64,000 nucleotides of DNA, taken from NCBI GenBank assembly GCA_964580105.1, contig CAZOJJ010000012.1:4256-68255 (forward strand), read 5' to 3'. The position numbers and the translations under genes are program-made. Origin of the DNA: CAZOJJ01 sp964580105. Its GTDB lineage: Bacteria > Bacteroidota > Rhodothermia > Rhodothermales > Rubricoccaceae. This document shows, one piece after another, positions 23,616 through 30,827 of the stretch. The notes beneath the pieces were generated by a model that was not told where the DNA came from, searched no databases, and worked only from the letters and a program-made list of their open reading frames with translations. The first letter of the stretch is position 1, and the number at the start of each line of letters is the position of its first letter.

Positions 23616-25190
23616 CTACTCCCACTCGATGGTGGCCGGCGGCTTCGAGGACACGTCGTAGGCCACGCGGTTGATGCCGCGCACCTCGTTGATGATCCGG
23701 TTCGAGACGCGCCCGAGGAAGGCGTGCGGGAGGTGCGCCCAGTCCGCCGTCATGCCGTCCACGCTGGTGACGGCGCGGAGGCAGACGGCCTGCTCGTACG
23801 TCCGGTAATCGCCCATCACGCCGACGCTCTGGACGGGCAGCAGCACCACGAACGCCTGCCAGACCTGGTCGTAGAGCCCGCTCGCGCGGAGCTCGTCGAT
23901 GAAGATGGCGTCGGCCTGGCGGAGGAGCGCCAGCCCCTCGCGGGTGACGGGGCCGAGGTGGCGCACGGCGAGGCCCGGCCCGGGGAACGGGTGCCGCCCG
24001 ACGATGGCCTCCGGCACGCCCAGCGCACGGCCCACTTCGCGGACCTCGTCCTTGAACAGCTCGCGGAACGGCTCGATCAGCTCGAACCCCAGTTCCTCCG
24101 GCAGCCCGCCGACGTTGTGGTGCGTCTTGATCGTCGCGCTCGGGCCGCGGAAGGAGACCGACTCGATCACGTCCGGGTAGAGCGTGCCCTGCGCGAGGAA
24201 GCGCGGCTTGGTACCGAGGCCGGTCGTGACGGCCTCGGTGGCTTCGTCGAAGACCTCGATGAACGTGTGGCCGATGATCGTCCGCTTCTCCTCGGGGTCG
24301 GCCACGCCCTCCAGCCGACCGAGGAAGAGGTCGGTGGCGTCGACGGCGCGGAGGTCGATGTGGAAGTGATCGCGGAAGGTGGCCTGAACCTGCTCGTACT
24401 CGCCCGCGCGGAGCAGCCCGTTGTTGACGAAGAGGCACGTGAGCCGGTCGCCGAGGGCCTCGTGGAGGAGCACGGCGGCCACCGACGAGTCCACGCCGCC
24501 GGAGAGCCCGAGGATGACGTGGTCGTCGCCCACGAGCTCGGCGACCTCGCGCTTCTTCTCCTCGATGAACGAGCCCATGCTCCAGTCGCCCCGGCAGCCG
24601 CAGACGCGGAGCACGAAGTTCTCCAGCAGCCGCGCGCCGTGCTCGGTGTGGACGACCTCGGGGTGGAACTGGACGCCGTAGTAGGGCGCGTCCTGCGCGG
24701 CCACGGCCGCAATGGGCGCGTTGTCCGTCGCGGCGATGGTGCGGAAGCCCTCGGGCAGCCGCGTGAGGTGGTCGCCGTGGCTCATCCAGACGGTCGAGCC
24801 GTCGGGGACGCCCTCGAAGAGATCGGTGTCGTCGAGGGCGGCGAGGTGGGCCCGGCCGAACTCGCGCCGCTCGCTGGGCTCGACGCGCCCGCCGAGCGTG
24901 TGGGCCATCGCCTGGAGGCCGTAGCAGATGCCGAGGACGGGCACGCGGTTGCCCGTGCCGGGCTGCCGCAGGTGGAGCAGCGCCGGGTCGAGCTGGGGCG
25001 AGCCCTCGTCGTAGACCGACATCGGGCCGCCGGAGAGGACGAGGCCCATCGGCCGCATGGCCGCCACCTCGCCCGCCGGCATCGTGCAGGGGTGGATCTC
25101 GCAGTAGACGCCCGCCTCCCGCACGCGCCGCGCGATGAGCTGGGTGGTCTGGCTGCCGAAGTCGAGGATGACGACGAGTTGGTGCTGCAT
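23616..25190 (-). CDS. guaA: GMP synthase (glutamine-hydrolysing)
   Basis: Last step of GMP synthesis: XMP plus glutamine and ATP to GMP. The 524 residues contain a class-I glutamine amidotransferase (about 1-195) with the nucleophile Cys in GICYGLQ and the His/Glu pair in GVQFHPEVVH, then the ATP pyrophosphatase domain (LSGGVDSSVAAVLL P-loop). The C-terminal dimerisation domain ends TIEWE, the universal GuaA terminus. The ATG at 25190 (MQHQLVVILDFGSQ) fits the family start. A REP-like palindrome ends 21 bp upstream, so guaA is probably insulated from gcvH. Confidence 0.98.
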   Translation of the reverse strand: MQHQLVVILDFGSQTTQLIARRVREAGVYCEIHPCTMPAGEVAAMRPMGLVLSGGPMSVYDEGSPQLDPALLHLRQPGTGNRVPVLGICYGLQAMAHTLGGRVEPSERREFGRAHLAALDDTDLFEGVPDGSTVWMSHGDHLTRLPEGFRTIAATDNAPIAAVAAQDAPYYGVQFHPEVVHTEHGARLLENFVLRVCGCRGDWSMGSFIEEKKREVAELVGDDHVILGLSGGVDSSVAAVLLHEALGDRLTCLFVNNGLLRAGEYEQVQATFRDHFHIDLRAVDATDLFLGRLEGVADPEEKRTIIGHTFIEVFDEATEAVTTGLGTKPRFLAQGTLYPDVIESVSFRGPSATIKTHHNVGGLPEELGFELIEPFRELFKDEVREVGRALGVPEAIVGRHPFPGPGLAVRHLGPVTREGLALLRQADAIFIDELRASGLYDQVWQAFVVLLPVQSVGVMGDYRTYEQAVCLRAVTSVDGMTADWAHLPHAFLGRVSNRIINEVRGINRVAYDVSSKPPATIEWE

Positions 25191-25211
25191 CTCGGAACCG
25201 GATAAAAACAC

Positions 25212-25239
25212 GTAGGGGCGCACGGCCGTGCGCCCCTAC
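25212..25239 (-). terminator. 28-bp perfect palindrome with T-tract behind gcvH (REP-like)
   Basis: Perfect inverted repeat GTAGGGGCGCACGG / CCGTGCGCCCCTAC, 25 bp past the gcvH stop. On the minus strand GTGTTTTTATCC follows, so it should terminate gcvH transcription. A related fragment (CCGTGCGCCCCT) occurs near 18690, which suggests a dispersed palindromic element. Confidence 0.75.
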
Positions 25240-25264
25240 CGCGTGTCAGTGCGGGGATGCCAAA

Positions 25265-25654
25265 CTACGCATCGGCGCCGATCATGTGCTTGTACTCCTC
25301 GGCGGACATCAGCCCGTCCACGTCGGCCGCGTCGGTGGGGCGGATCTTGACCATCCAGCCCTCGTCGTAGGGGTCGGAGTTCACCAGCTCGGGCGAATCG
25401 TTGAGTGCCTCGTTGACGGCCTCGATGGTGCCGGCGAGCGGGGCGAACAGCTCGGAGACGGTCTTGACCGCCTCGACCGTCCCGAAGACGGCGTCGGCGT
25501 CGAGCTCGGTGCCGGGCTCTTCGAGCTCGACGAACACGATGTCGCCCAGTTCGCCCTGGGCGTAGTCGGTCACGCCGACGGTGGCGAGGCCGTCGTCGCC
25601 GAGGCGGACCCACTCGTGCTCTTTCGTGTAGCGGCAGTCGTCGGGGAAGGTCAT
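25265..25654 (-). CDS. gcvH: Glycine cleavage system H protein
   Basis: Lipoyl carrier that shuttles the aminomethyl group between P, T and L proteins of glycine cleavage. The 129 residues show YTKEHEWV, VGVTDYAQGELGDIVFVELEEPGTEL and FGTVEAVKTVSELFAPLAGTI with the lipoylated Lys64, and the C-terminal PELVNSDPYDEGWMVKI. Length is typical. The ATG at 25654 starts MTFPDDCRYTKEHEW. No gcvT or gcvP is adjacent. It follows accC by 57 bp on the same strand and is followed by a strong terminator palindrome, so it probably ends the accB-accC transcript. Confidence 0.97.
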   Translation of the reverse strand: MTFPDDCRYTKEHEWVRLGDDGLATVGVTDYAQGELGDIVFVELEEPGTELDADAVFGTVEAVKTVSELFAPLAGTIEAVNEALNDSPELVNSDPYDEGWMVKIRPTDAADVDGLMSAEEYKHMIGADA

Positions 25655-25711
25655 AGCGCGGGGTTGGCAATGGGCACTCGGCACAGGGGCCGGGCGCCGG
25701 GTGACTGGGGC

Positions 25712-27061
25712 CTACGCCTCCGGTGGGACCAGCTCAAACCGTTCGAGGAACTTCGTGTCGAAGTCGCCCGCGCGGAAGCGCTCGTCGCGGAGGAGCTGCT
25801 GGTGGAAGGGGACGGTGGTCTTGACGCCCTCGATGACGAACTCGTCGAGGGCGCGGAGCATCTTGCGGATCGCCCGCTCGCGCGTGTGGCCGCGCACGAT
25901 GAGCTTGGCGATCATGGAGTCGTAGTGGGGCGGGATTTTGTAGCCGGCGAAGACGTGGGTGTCGCAGCGGACGCCGAGGCCCTTCGGGGAGTGGAACGCG
26001 GTGATGATGCCGGGCGAGGGGGCGAAGCCGCGGAAGGGGTCCTCCGCGTTGATCCGGCACTCGATGGCGTGCCCCTCCAGGATGCGGTCCTGGCTCGTGA
26101 TCCGCTCGCCGGCGGCCACGCGGAGCTGCCACTCGATCAGGTCGGTGTCGGTCACCTCCTCGGTGACGCAGTGCTCGACCTGGATGCGCGTGTTCATCTC
26201 CATGAAGTAGAAGTTCCGGTGCTTGTCCACCAGGAACTCGACCGTGCCGGCGCCGGCGTAGCCCACGGCCAGCGCGCCGCGCACGGCGGCCTCGCCCATC
26301 CGCGCGCGGAGGTCGGCGTCCACGATGGGGCTGGGCGACTCCTCGAGCAGCTTCTGGTGGCGGCGCTGGATGGAGCACTCGCGCTCGCCGAAGTGGATGA
26401 CCGTGCCCTGCCCGTCGCCGACGAGTTGGATCTCGATGTGGCGCGGCTCCTCGACGAACTTCTCGATGTAGACGCCGCCGTGGCCGAAGGCCGCCGCCGC
26501 CTCCGTCGAGGCGGCCACGAACTGCTTCTTGAGGTCGGCCTCGTCGCGCGCCATGCGCATGCCGCGCCCGCCGCCGCCGGCGCTCGCCTTGATCATGACG
26601 GGGTAGCCCACCTCGGCGGCCACGCGCGCCGCCTCGGCGAGGTCGGCGATCTCGCCCTCGGAGCCGGGCACGACGGGGACGCCGGCCGCGCGCATGGTGT
26701 CCTTCGCCACGCTCTTGTCGCCCATCTTCTGGATGGTCTCGGGGTCGGGCCCGATGAAGACGAGGTCGTGGTCGGCGCAGACGGCGGCGAAGTCGGCGTT
26801 CTCGGCGAGGAAGCCGTAGCCGGGGTGGACGGCGTCGGCGCCGGTGACCTCGGCGGCGGCGATGATCCGGTCGATGCGGAGGTAGCTCTCGGCCGAGGGC
26901 GGCGGCCCGATGCAGACGGCCTCGTCGGCGAAGCGGACCGGGAGCGAGTCGCGGTCGGCCGTGGAGTAGACGGCGACCGTCTTGAGCCCCATCTCGCGGC
27001 AGGTGCGGATGACGCGGAGGGCGATCTCGCCCCGGTTCGCGATGAGGACCTTCTTGATCAT
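25712..27061 (-). CDS. accC: Acetyl-CoA carboxylase biotin carboxylase subunit
   Basis: ATP-dependent carboxylation of biotin on AccB, the first step of fatty-acid synthesis. The 449 residues have the full biotin carboxylase: N-domain (IKKVLIANRGEIALRVIRTC), ATP-grasp (KASAGGGGRGMRM, FGERECSIQRRHQKLLEE, EFLVDKHRNFYFMEMNTRIQVEH with the catalytic Glu/Arg), and C-domain (GHAIECRINAEDP). Length is typical. It starts 68 bp after accB; a large imperfect inverted repeat lies in that space. The gene order efp-accB-accC is seen in many bacteria. Confidence 0.98.
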   Translation of the reverse strand: MIKKVLIANRGEIALRVIRTCREMGLKTVAVYSTADRDSLPVRFADEAVCIGPPPSAESYLRIDRIIAAAEVTGADAVHPGYGFLAENADFAAVCADHDLVFIGPDPETIQKMGDKSVAKDTMRAAGVPVVPGSEGEIADLAEAARVAAEVGYPVMIKASAGGGGRGMRMARDEADLKKQFVAASTEAAAAFGHGGVYIEKFVEEPRHIEIQLVGDGQGTVIHFGERECSIQRRHQKLLEESPSPIVDADLRARMGEAAVRGALAVGYAGAGTVEFLVDKHRNFYFMEMNTRIQVEHCVTEEVTDTDLIEWQLRVAAGERITSQDRILEGHAIECRINAEDPFRGFAPSPGIITAFHSPKGLGVRCDTHVFAGYKIPPHYDSMIAKLIVRGHTRERAIRKMLRALDEFVIEGVKTTVPFHQQLLRDERFRAGDFDTKFLERFELVPPEA

Positions 27062-27073
27062 AGCGTATGGCGT

Positions 27074-27122
27074 GATGCGTAGTGCGTACTGCGCGGAACG
27101 GGCTCGGTTACGCACTTACGCG
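27074..27122. promoter_or_regulatory. imperfect inverted repeat between accB and accC
   Basis: Arms GATGCGTA and GTGCGTA on the left pair with TACGCAC and TACGCATC on the right, with a 20-nt loop and one bulge of about 8 nt. It fills the accB-accC spacer, so it could set the ratio of the two subunits by attenuation or RNA processing. The function is inference. Confidence 0.45.
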
Positions 27123-27129
27123 ATACGCA

Positions 27130-27651
27130 TCAGGCCTTCTCGATCACGAACAGCGGCTGGTCGTACTCCACGGGCTGGGCGTTCTCGACGAGGATCTGCC
27201 TGACGACCCCGCCGATCTCGGCCTGGATTTCGTTCATCAGCTTCATGGCCTCGATGATGCAGAGCACGTCGCCCGGCTTGACGGTGTCGCCCACCTTAAC
27301 GAAGGGGTCCGCGTCCGGCGCCGGCGCGGCGTAGAACGTGCCGACGATGGGCGCCTGGACGACGATCTCGTTGGCGCCGGAGCCCGGCTCGGCCTGCGGC
27401 GGCGGCGGGGCGGGCGATACGGGTGCGCTGGGTGCGGGGGCGGCCGGCGCCGCAGGGGGCGGCGCTGCAGGGGCGGGCATCGCGGGAGCGCCGTAGCCCG
27501 GCATCGCGATGAGCGTGGGCGGGGCGGTACCGGCCGGGGGAGGCGCCGCCGCGCGGACGACGAGGCGGAAGCCCTCCTCCTCGACCTCCACCTCGGCCAT
27601 GCCGCTCCTGGCGACGATCTCCAGCAACCGTTCGACTTTCTCGAGGTCCAT
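27130..27651 (-). CDS. accB: Biotin carboxyl carrier protein of acetyl-CoA carboxylase
   Basis: Carries the biotin that AccC charges and the carboxyltransferase discharges. The 173 residues have the N-terminal helix (MDLEKVERLLEIVARSGMAEVEVEEEGFRLVVR), an Ala/Pro-rich swinging linker (about 35-95) and the biotinyl domain with EAMKLMNEI, biotin on Lys137. The C-terminus LFVIEKA is typical. The ATG at 27651 is chosen because the family begins with this helix. It is 104 bp downstream of efp and has a TACCTTGC box 45 nt upstream, so it may be transcribed on its own or with efp. Confidence 0.97.
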   Translation of the reverse strand: MDLEKVERLLEIVARSGMAEVEVEEEGFRLVVRAAAPPPAGTAPPTLIAMPGYGAPAMPAPAAPPPAAPAAPAPSAPVSPAPPPPQAEPGSGANEIVVQAPIVGTFYAAPAPDADPFVKVGDTVKPGDVLCIIEAMKLMNEIQAEIGGVVRQILVENAQPVEYDQPLFVIEKA

Positions 27652-27695
27652 GACGTGCGCGAAGGGAAGGGTGGGCTGAGAGGGGGGCGTCCGGC

Positions 27696-27703
27696 GCAAG
27701 GTA
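27696..27703 (-). promoter_or_regulatory. promoter-like -7 box TACCTTGC upstream of accB
   Basis: Minus-strand TACCTTGC, 45 nt before the accB ATG, in the 104-bp efp-accB space. Confidence 0.4.
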
Positions 27704-27755
27704 GCGCGACGGACGCTAACGCGCACCGGCCCGGCGGGGTGCCGGGCCGGCGGGG

Positions 27756-28328
27756 TCAGGCCGCGCTGACGCGGGTCTGGTACTGGCCGGACTCCGTCTC
27801 GACGCGGATCACGTCGCCCTCGTTGATGAAGAGAGGGACGTTGACGACGGCGCCGCTCTCCAGCGTGGCCGGCTTCGTGGCGCCCGTGGCCGTGTCGCCC
27901 TTGACGCCGGGATCGGTCCGGGTGACGACGAGTTCCACCGTGCGCGGGATCTCGACCGTCAGCGGCTCCTCCGTCGAGGCATCCACGAGGAGGTCCACGG
28001 TGCCGCCCTCCTTGATGAACTCGCGGCCGACGACGAGGTCCGGGCGGAGCGTGGTCTGCTCGTAGGTCTCCGTGTTCATGAAGTGGAGGCCCATCTCGTC
28101 CTCGTAGAGGTACTGCATCTGGCGGCGCTCCACGCGGGCCGTCTCGATCCGCTCCCCCGCGCGGAACGTGTTGTCCACGACCTTCCCGTTGCGCACGTTC
28201 TTGATCTTGGTGCGGACGAACGCCCCGCCCTTGCCGGGCTTGACGTGCATGAACTCGATGATCTGCCAGAGGTCACCGTTGTGGTTGATGACGAGGCCGT
28301 TGCGAATGTCGGAGGTCGTAGTCGCCAT
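27756..28328 (-). CDS. efp: Translation elongation factor P
   Basis: Binds ribosomes stalled on polyproline and promotes peptide bond formation. The 190 residues have the three beta-barrel EF-P domains: KOW-like domain with HVKPGKGGAFVRTK, the conserved modification site being Lys33; then QYLYEDEMGLHFMNTETYEQ and the C-terminal oligonucleotide-binding barrel ending GDVIRVETESGQYQTRVS. A Lys at the tip implies a lysine-type modification or none; no modification gene (epmA/epmB) lies nearby. The ATG at 28328 starts the family-typical MATTTSDIRNG. It heads efp-accB-accC-gcvH. Confidence 0.98.
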   Translation of the reverse strand: MATTTSDIRNGLVINHNGDLWQIIEFMHVKPGKGGAFVRTKIKNVRNGKVVDNTFRAGERIETARVERRQMQYLYEDEMGLHFMNTETYEQTTLRPDLVVGREFIKEGGTVDLLVDASTEEPLTVEIPRTVELVVTRTDPGVKGDTATGATKPATLESGAVVNVPLFINEGDVIRVETESGQYQTRVSAA

Positions 28329-28358
28329 ACGGGAGCGCGTGGGGTTGGGAAAGACCGG

Positions 28359-28366
28359 GGAATATA
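28359..28366 (-). promoter_or_regulatory. promoter-like -7 box TATATTCC upstream of efp
   Basis: Minus-strand TATATTCC, 31 nt before the efp ATG. It matches the recurrent TAnnTT box. Confidence 0.45.
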
Positions 28367-28561
28367 CCGGCGGCGGTGCGGCGTCTCCGTGGAGCGTTCG
28401 TAAGGAAAAGGCCACTCGCAGCGCTTCGGACGGCCCGCCCCGCCCATCCTGCACGGACGTCCGCCAACCTGCAACCTTCCGAGGGCGGTCCGGTTAGAAC
28501 GCCCCGTCCCCTTCCGGGCCTCGGCCCGCTTCCTTCCCCTCTCACCCAACCCCCTTCTCCC

Positions 28562-28810
28562 ATGGGCATCCTCGCCTGGATCGTCATCGGCATCATCGCC
28601 GGGTTCATCGCCGAGCAGGTCACCAAGACCTCGATGGGTCTCCTGATGAACCTCGTCGTCGGCATCATCGGCGCCTTCGTCGGCGGCTTCATCATGGGGC
28701 TGATCGGCGGCGAGGGCGTCACCGGCTTCAACCTGTGGAGCCTGGTCGTCGCCACCCTCGGCGCCATCGTCCTCCTGCTGATCGTCAACGCCGTCCGGCG
28801 CAGCACCTGA
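28562..28810 (+). CDS. GlsB/YeaQ/YmgE-family membrane protein
   Basis: An 82-residue transglycosylase-associated-type membrane protein with three hydrophobic helices: 3-17, 27-49 (MNLVVGIIGAFVGGFIMGLIGG) and 60-78. Gly-rich packing (GIIGAFVGGFIMGLIGGEG) is the family signature. Members are linked to general stress, but no reaction is known. Its TGA overlaps the ATG of the next gene by one base (TGATG), so the two are coupled. Confidence 0.88.
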   Translation: MGILAWIVIGIIAGFIAEQVTKTSMGLLMNLVVGIIGAFVGGFIMGLIGGEGVTGFNLWSLVVATLGAIVLLLIVNAVRRST

Positions 28811-29274
28811 TGGTCCGCCGCTGCCTCCCGCTGCTGATCGGCCTCGCGGTCGGCCTCGGGGCCTGCGCGGACGACGCCGAGCCGGGCACGAGGCCGGACC
28901 TCGTCAGCCACGAAACGGTCGAGCGCTACCGTACCGACGTGCTGCTCCGGTTGCAGGAGGTGGACGCGGGCATCGCCGCCCTCGAAGGCCGCGTGGCCGA
29001 GGCCGACTCGGCCTCGGCCGCGGCCCTCGCCCCGGCCGTCGAGGCGCTCCGGGCCGACCGCCGCGCGGTCCAGACGCGCCTCGAAGCGCTGGACGTGCAG
29101 GCCCGGGGCGCCTTCGACGAGGCCACCCGGGCCATCGACCGGGGCGTGGCGGTGCTCCGTCAGCGCGTGGCGCAGGCGGCCCAGCCCGTCGTGCCCGACT
29201 CCACCGCCGAGTCGGCGCCCGAGTCGGCGCCCGAGGCGCGCCCACCCGCGCCGCCGGACACGAGCGACGACTAG
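28810..29274 (+). CDS. Putative lipoprotein with coiled coil
   Basis: A 154-residue predicted lipoprotein: signal peptide with lipobox GLGAC (Cys about 19), then a helical, heptad-like region (about 33-125, VERYRTDVLLRLQEVDAGIAALEGRVAEADS and ALRADRRAVQTRLEALDVQARGAF), and an acidic Pro-rich tail with ESAPESAPEARPP repeats (12-bp direct repeats at about 29209-29240). Function is unknown. The start overlaps the stop of the GlsB-like gene by one base, implying translational coupling and a shared envelope role. It converges on the phosphohexomutase gene with 15 bp between. Confidence 0.72.
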   Translation: MVRRCLPLLIGLAVGLGACADDAEPGTRPDLVSHETVERYRTDVLLRLQEVDAGIAALEGRVAEADSASAAALAPAVEALRADRRAVQTRLEALDVQARGAFDEATRAIDRGVAVLRQRVAQAAQPVVPDSTAESAPESAPEARPPAPPDTSDD

Positions 29275-29289
29275 CGGAGCGGCGTCGCC

Positions 29290-30699
29290 CTACTTCTCGT
29301 CCACCAGCGCCACACCGGCGGCGACGAGCGCGTCGGCGTCGTCCTGGCTGGTGGCCTCGGCGTAGATGCGGAGCACCGGCTCCGTGCCGCTGGGGCGGAA
29401 CATCAGCCAGCCGTCGTGGACGCGGAACTTGTACCCGTCCAGCGTCTCCGTCGCCTTGACCTCACGATCTCCGACGACGGTGAGGCCGTTCTTCTCCAGC
29501 CGGCGGAGGAAGGCCTGCTTCTTGGCCTCGGTCGTGTGGAGGTCGCTCCGGCTCTGGTAGTGCGGGCCGAACTCCTCCATCAGCTCGCGGACGAGCCCGG
29601 AGAGCGAGCGCTCGCGCTTGACCATCATCTCGACGACGGTCAGGCCGATGTAGAGCCCGTCGCGCTCGGGGATGTGGCCCTTGACGGCCATCCCGCCGCT
29701 CTCCTCGCCACCCACCAGCACGTCCTTCTCGACCATCTTCGGGCCGATGTACTTGAACCCGATGGGCGTCGTCTCGACGCGGAGGTGGTACTTCTCCCCC
29801 ATCCGGTCGAGCATGTCGGTCGTGGAGAACGTCTTGACGACGTCGCCGACGAGGCCCTTCTCCTCGTGGAGGTACTTGACGAGAAGGGCGAGGATCTTGT
29901 GGGAGTCAACGAACTGGCCCTCCTCGTCCACGAGGCCGATGCGGTCGGCGTCGCCGTCGGTGGCGAGGCCGCAGACGAGGTTCTGGTCCGTCACCGTCTC
30001 GGCCAGCTCGGCGAGGTTGCGGTCGATGGGCTCGGGCGCCTGCCCGTGCATGCCCGGGTTGTCGTCGTGGTGCAGCTCGACGACGCGGGCGACGCCGAGG
30101 AGGTCGGTCACGATCCCCTTCCCGGCGCCGTACATCGCGTCGTAGGCGAGGCGGATGCCGGCCTCCTTGATGGCCTCCACGTCGAGCCGCTTCCGGAGCA
30201 GGCCGACGTACGCGCTGCGGAGGTCGAACCGCTCGATCAGCCCTTCGCCTTCGAGTTCGGCCATCGGGCGGAGCGCAAACTCCTTGCCGAGCTTCTTGAG
30301 CTCCGCCTCCACCTCGGCGATCATCGCGGGGGTGGCCGGGCCGCCGAAGTGGGCCTTGATCTTGAAGCCGTTGTACTGCGGCGGGTTGTGGCTGGCGGTG
30401 ATGACCACGCCCGCCGCATGGCCGCCGTCTACCGTCGCCCAGCTCACGGCCGGGGTGGTCACGAACGAATCGGCGAGGCGGACGCGGACGCCCATCGAGG
30501 CGAGGACGCGGGCGGCGTGCGCCGCGAAGGCCGCGCCCTGGAACCGGGTGTCGTAGCCGACGACGACCGAGGCCTCGTCGCCGTGCTGGTTACGCACCCA
30601 CTGGCCGGTAGCGCGCGCCACGCGCTCGAGGTTGGCGACGGTGTAGTCCTCGGCAATGACGGCGCGCCAGCCGTCGGTGCCGAACTTGATCGGGTCCAT
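29290..30699 (-). CDS. Phosphoglucomutase/phosphomannomutase
   Basis: Alpha-D-phosphohexomutase interconverting hexose 1- and 6-phosphates through a phosphoserine. The 469 residues hold all four domains: TASHNPP with the catalytic Ser103, the metal loop DGDADR (about 249), the sugar-binding loop GGEESGG and the phosphate-binding loop FRPSGTEP. The FGTDGWR start is typical of the group that acts on glucose or mannose phosphates; the sugar cannot be assigned from motifs alone. It is monocistronic with a TAGCTTAA box 52 nt upstream. Confidence 0.92.
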   Translation of the reverse strand: MDPIKFGTDGWRAVIAEDYTVANLERVARATGQWVRNQHGDEASVVVGYDTRFQGAAFAAHAARVLASMGVRVRLADSFVTTPAVSWATVDGGHAAGVVITASHNPPQYNGFKIKAHFGGPATPAMIAEVEAELKKLGKEFALRPMAELEGEGLIERFDLRSAYVGLLRKRLDVEAIKEAGIRLAYDAMYGAGKGIVTDLLGVARVVELHHDDNPGMHGQAPEPIDRNLAELAETVTDQNLVCGLATDGDADRIGLVDEEGQFVDSHKILALLVKYLHEEKGLVGDVVKTFSTTDMLDRMGEKYHLRVETTPIGFKYIGPKMVEKDVLVGGEESGGMAVKGHIPERDGLYIGLTVVEMMVKRERSLSGLVRELMEEFGPHYQSRSDLHTTEAKKQAFLRRLEKNGLTVVGDREVKATETLDGYKFRVHDGWLMFRPSGTEPVLRIYAEATSQDDADALVAAGVALVDEK

Positions 30700-30750
30700 G
30701 CGGGGAAGGGAAGGGTGAACGGACGGCGCGTGGTGGGGTCCGGCAGAACG

Positions 30751-30758
30751 TTAAGCTA
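30751..30758 (-). promoter_or_regulatory. promoter-like -7 box TAGCTTAA upstream of the phosphohexomutase
   Basis: Minus-strand TAGCTTAA, 52 nt before the ATG at 30699. It is a weaker match than the others. Confidence 0.3.
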
Positions 30759-30827
30759 CGCCTCGTCGAGACGCCCGGGGGTGCGGCGATGGCAAATGGG
30801 GAGAGAAAGGACGCGGTTCCCTCCCGC

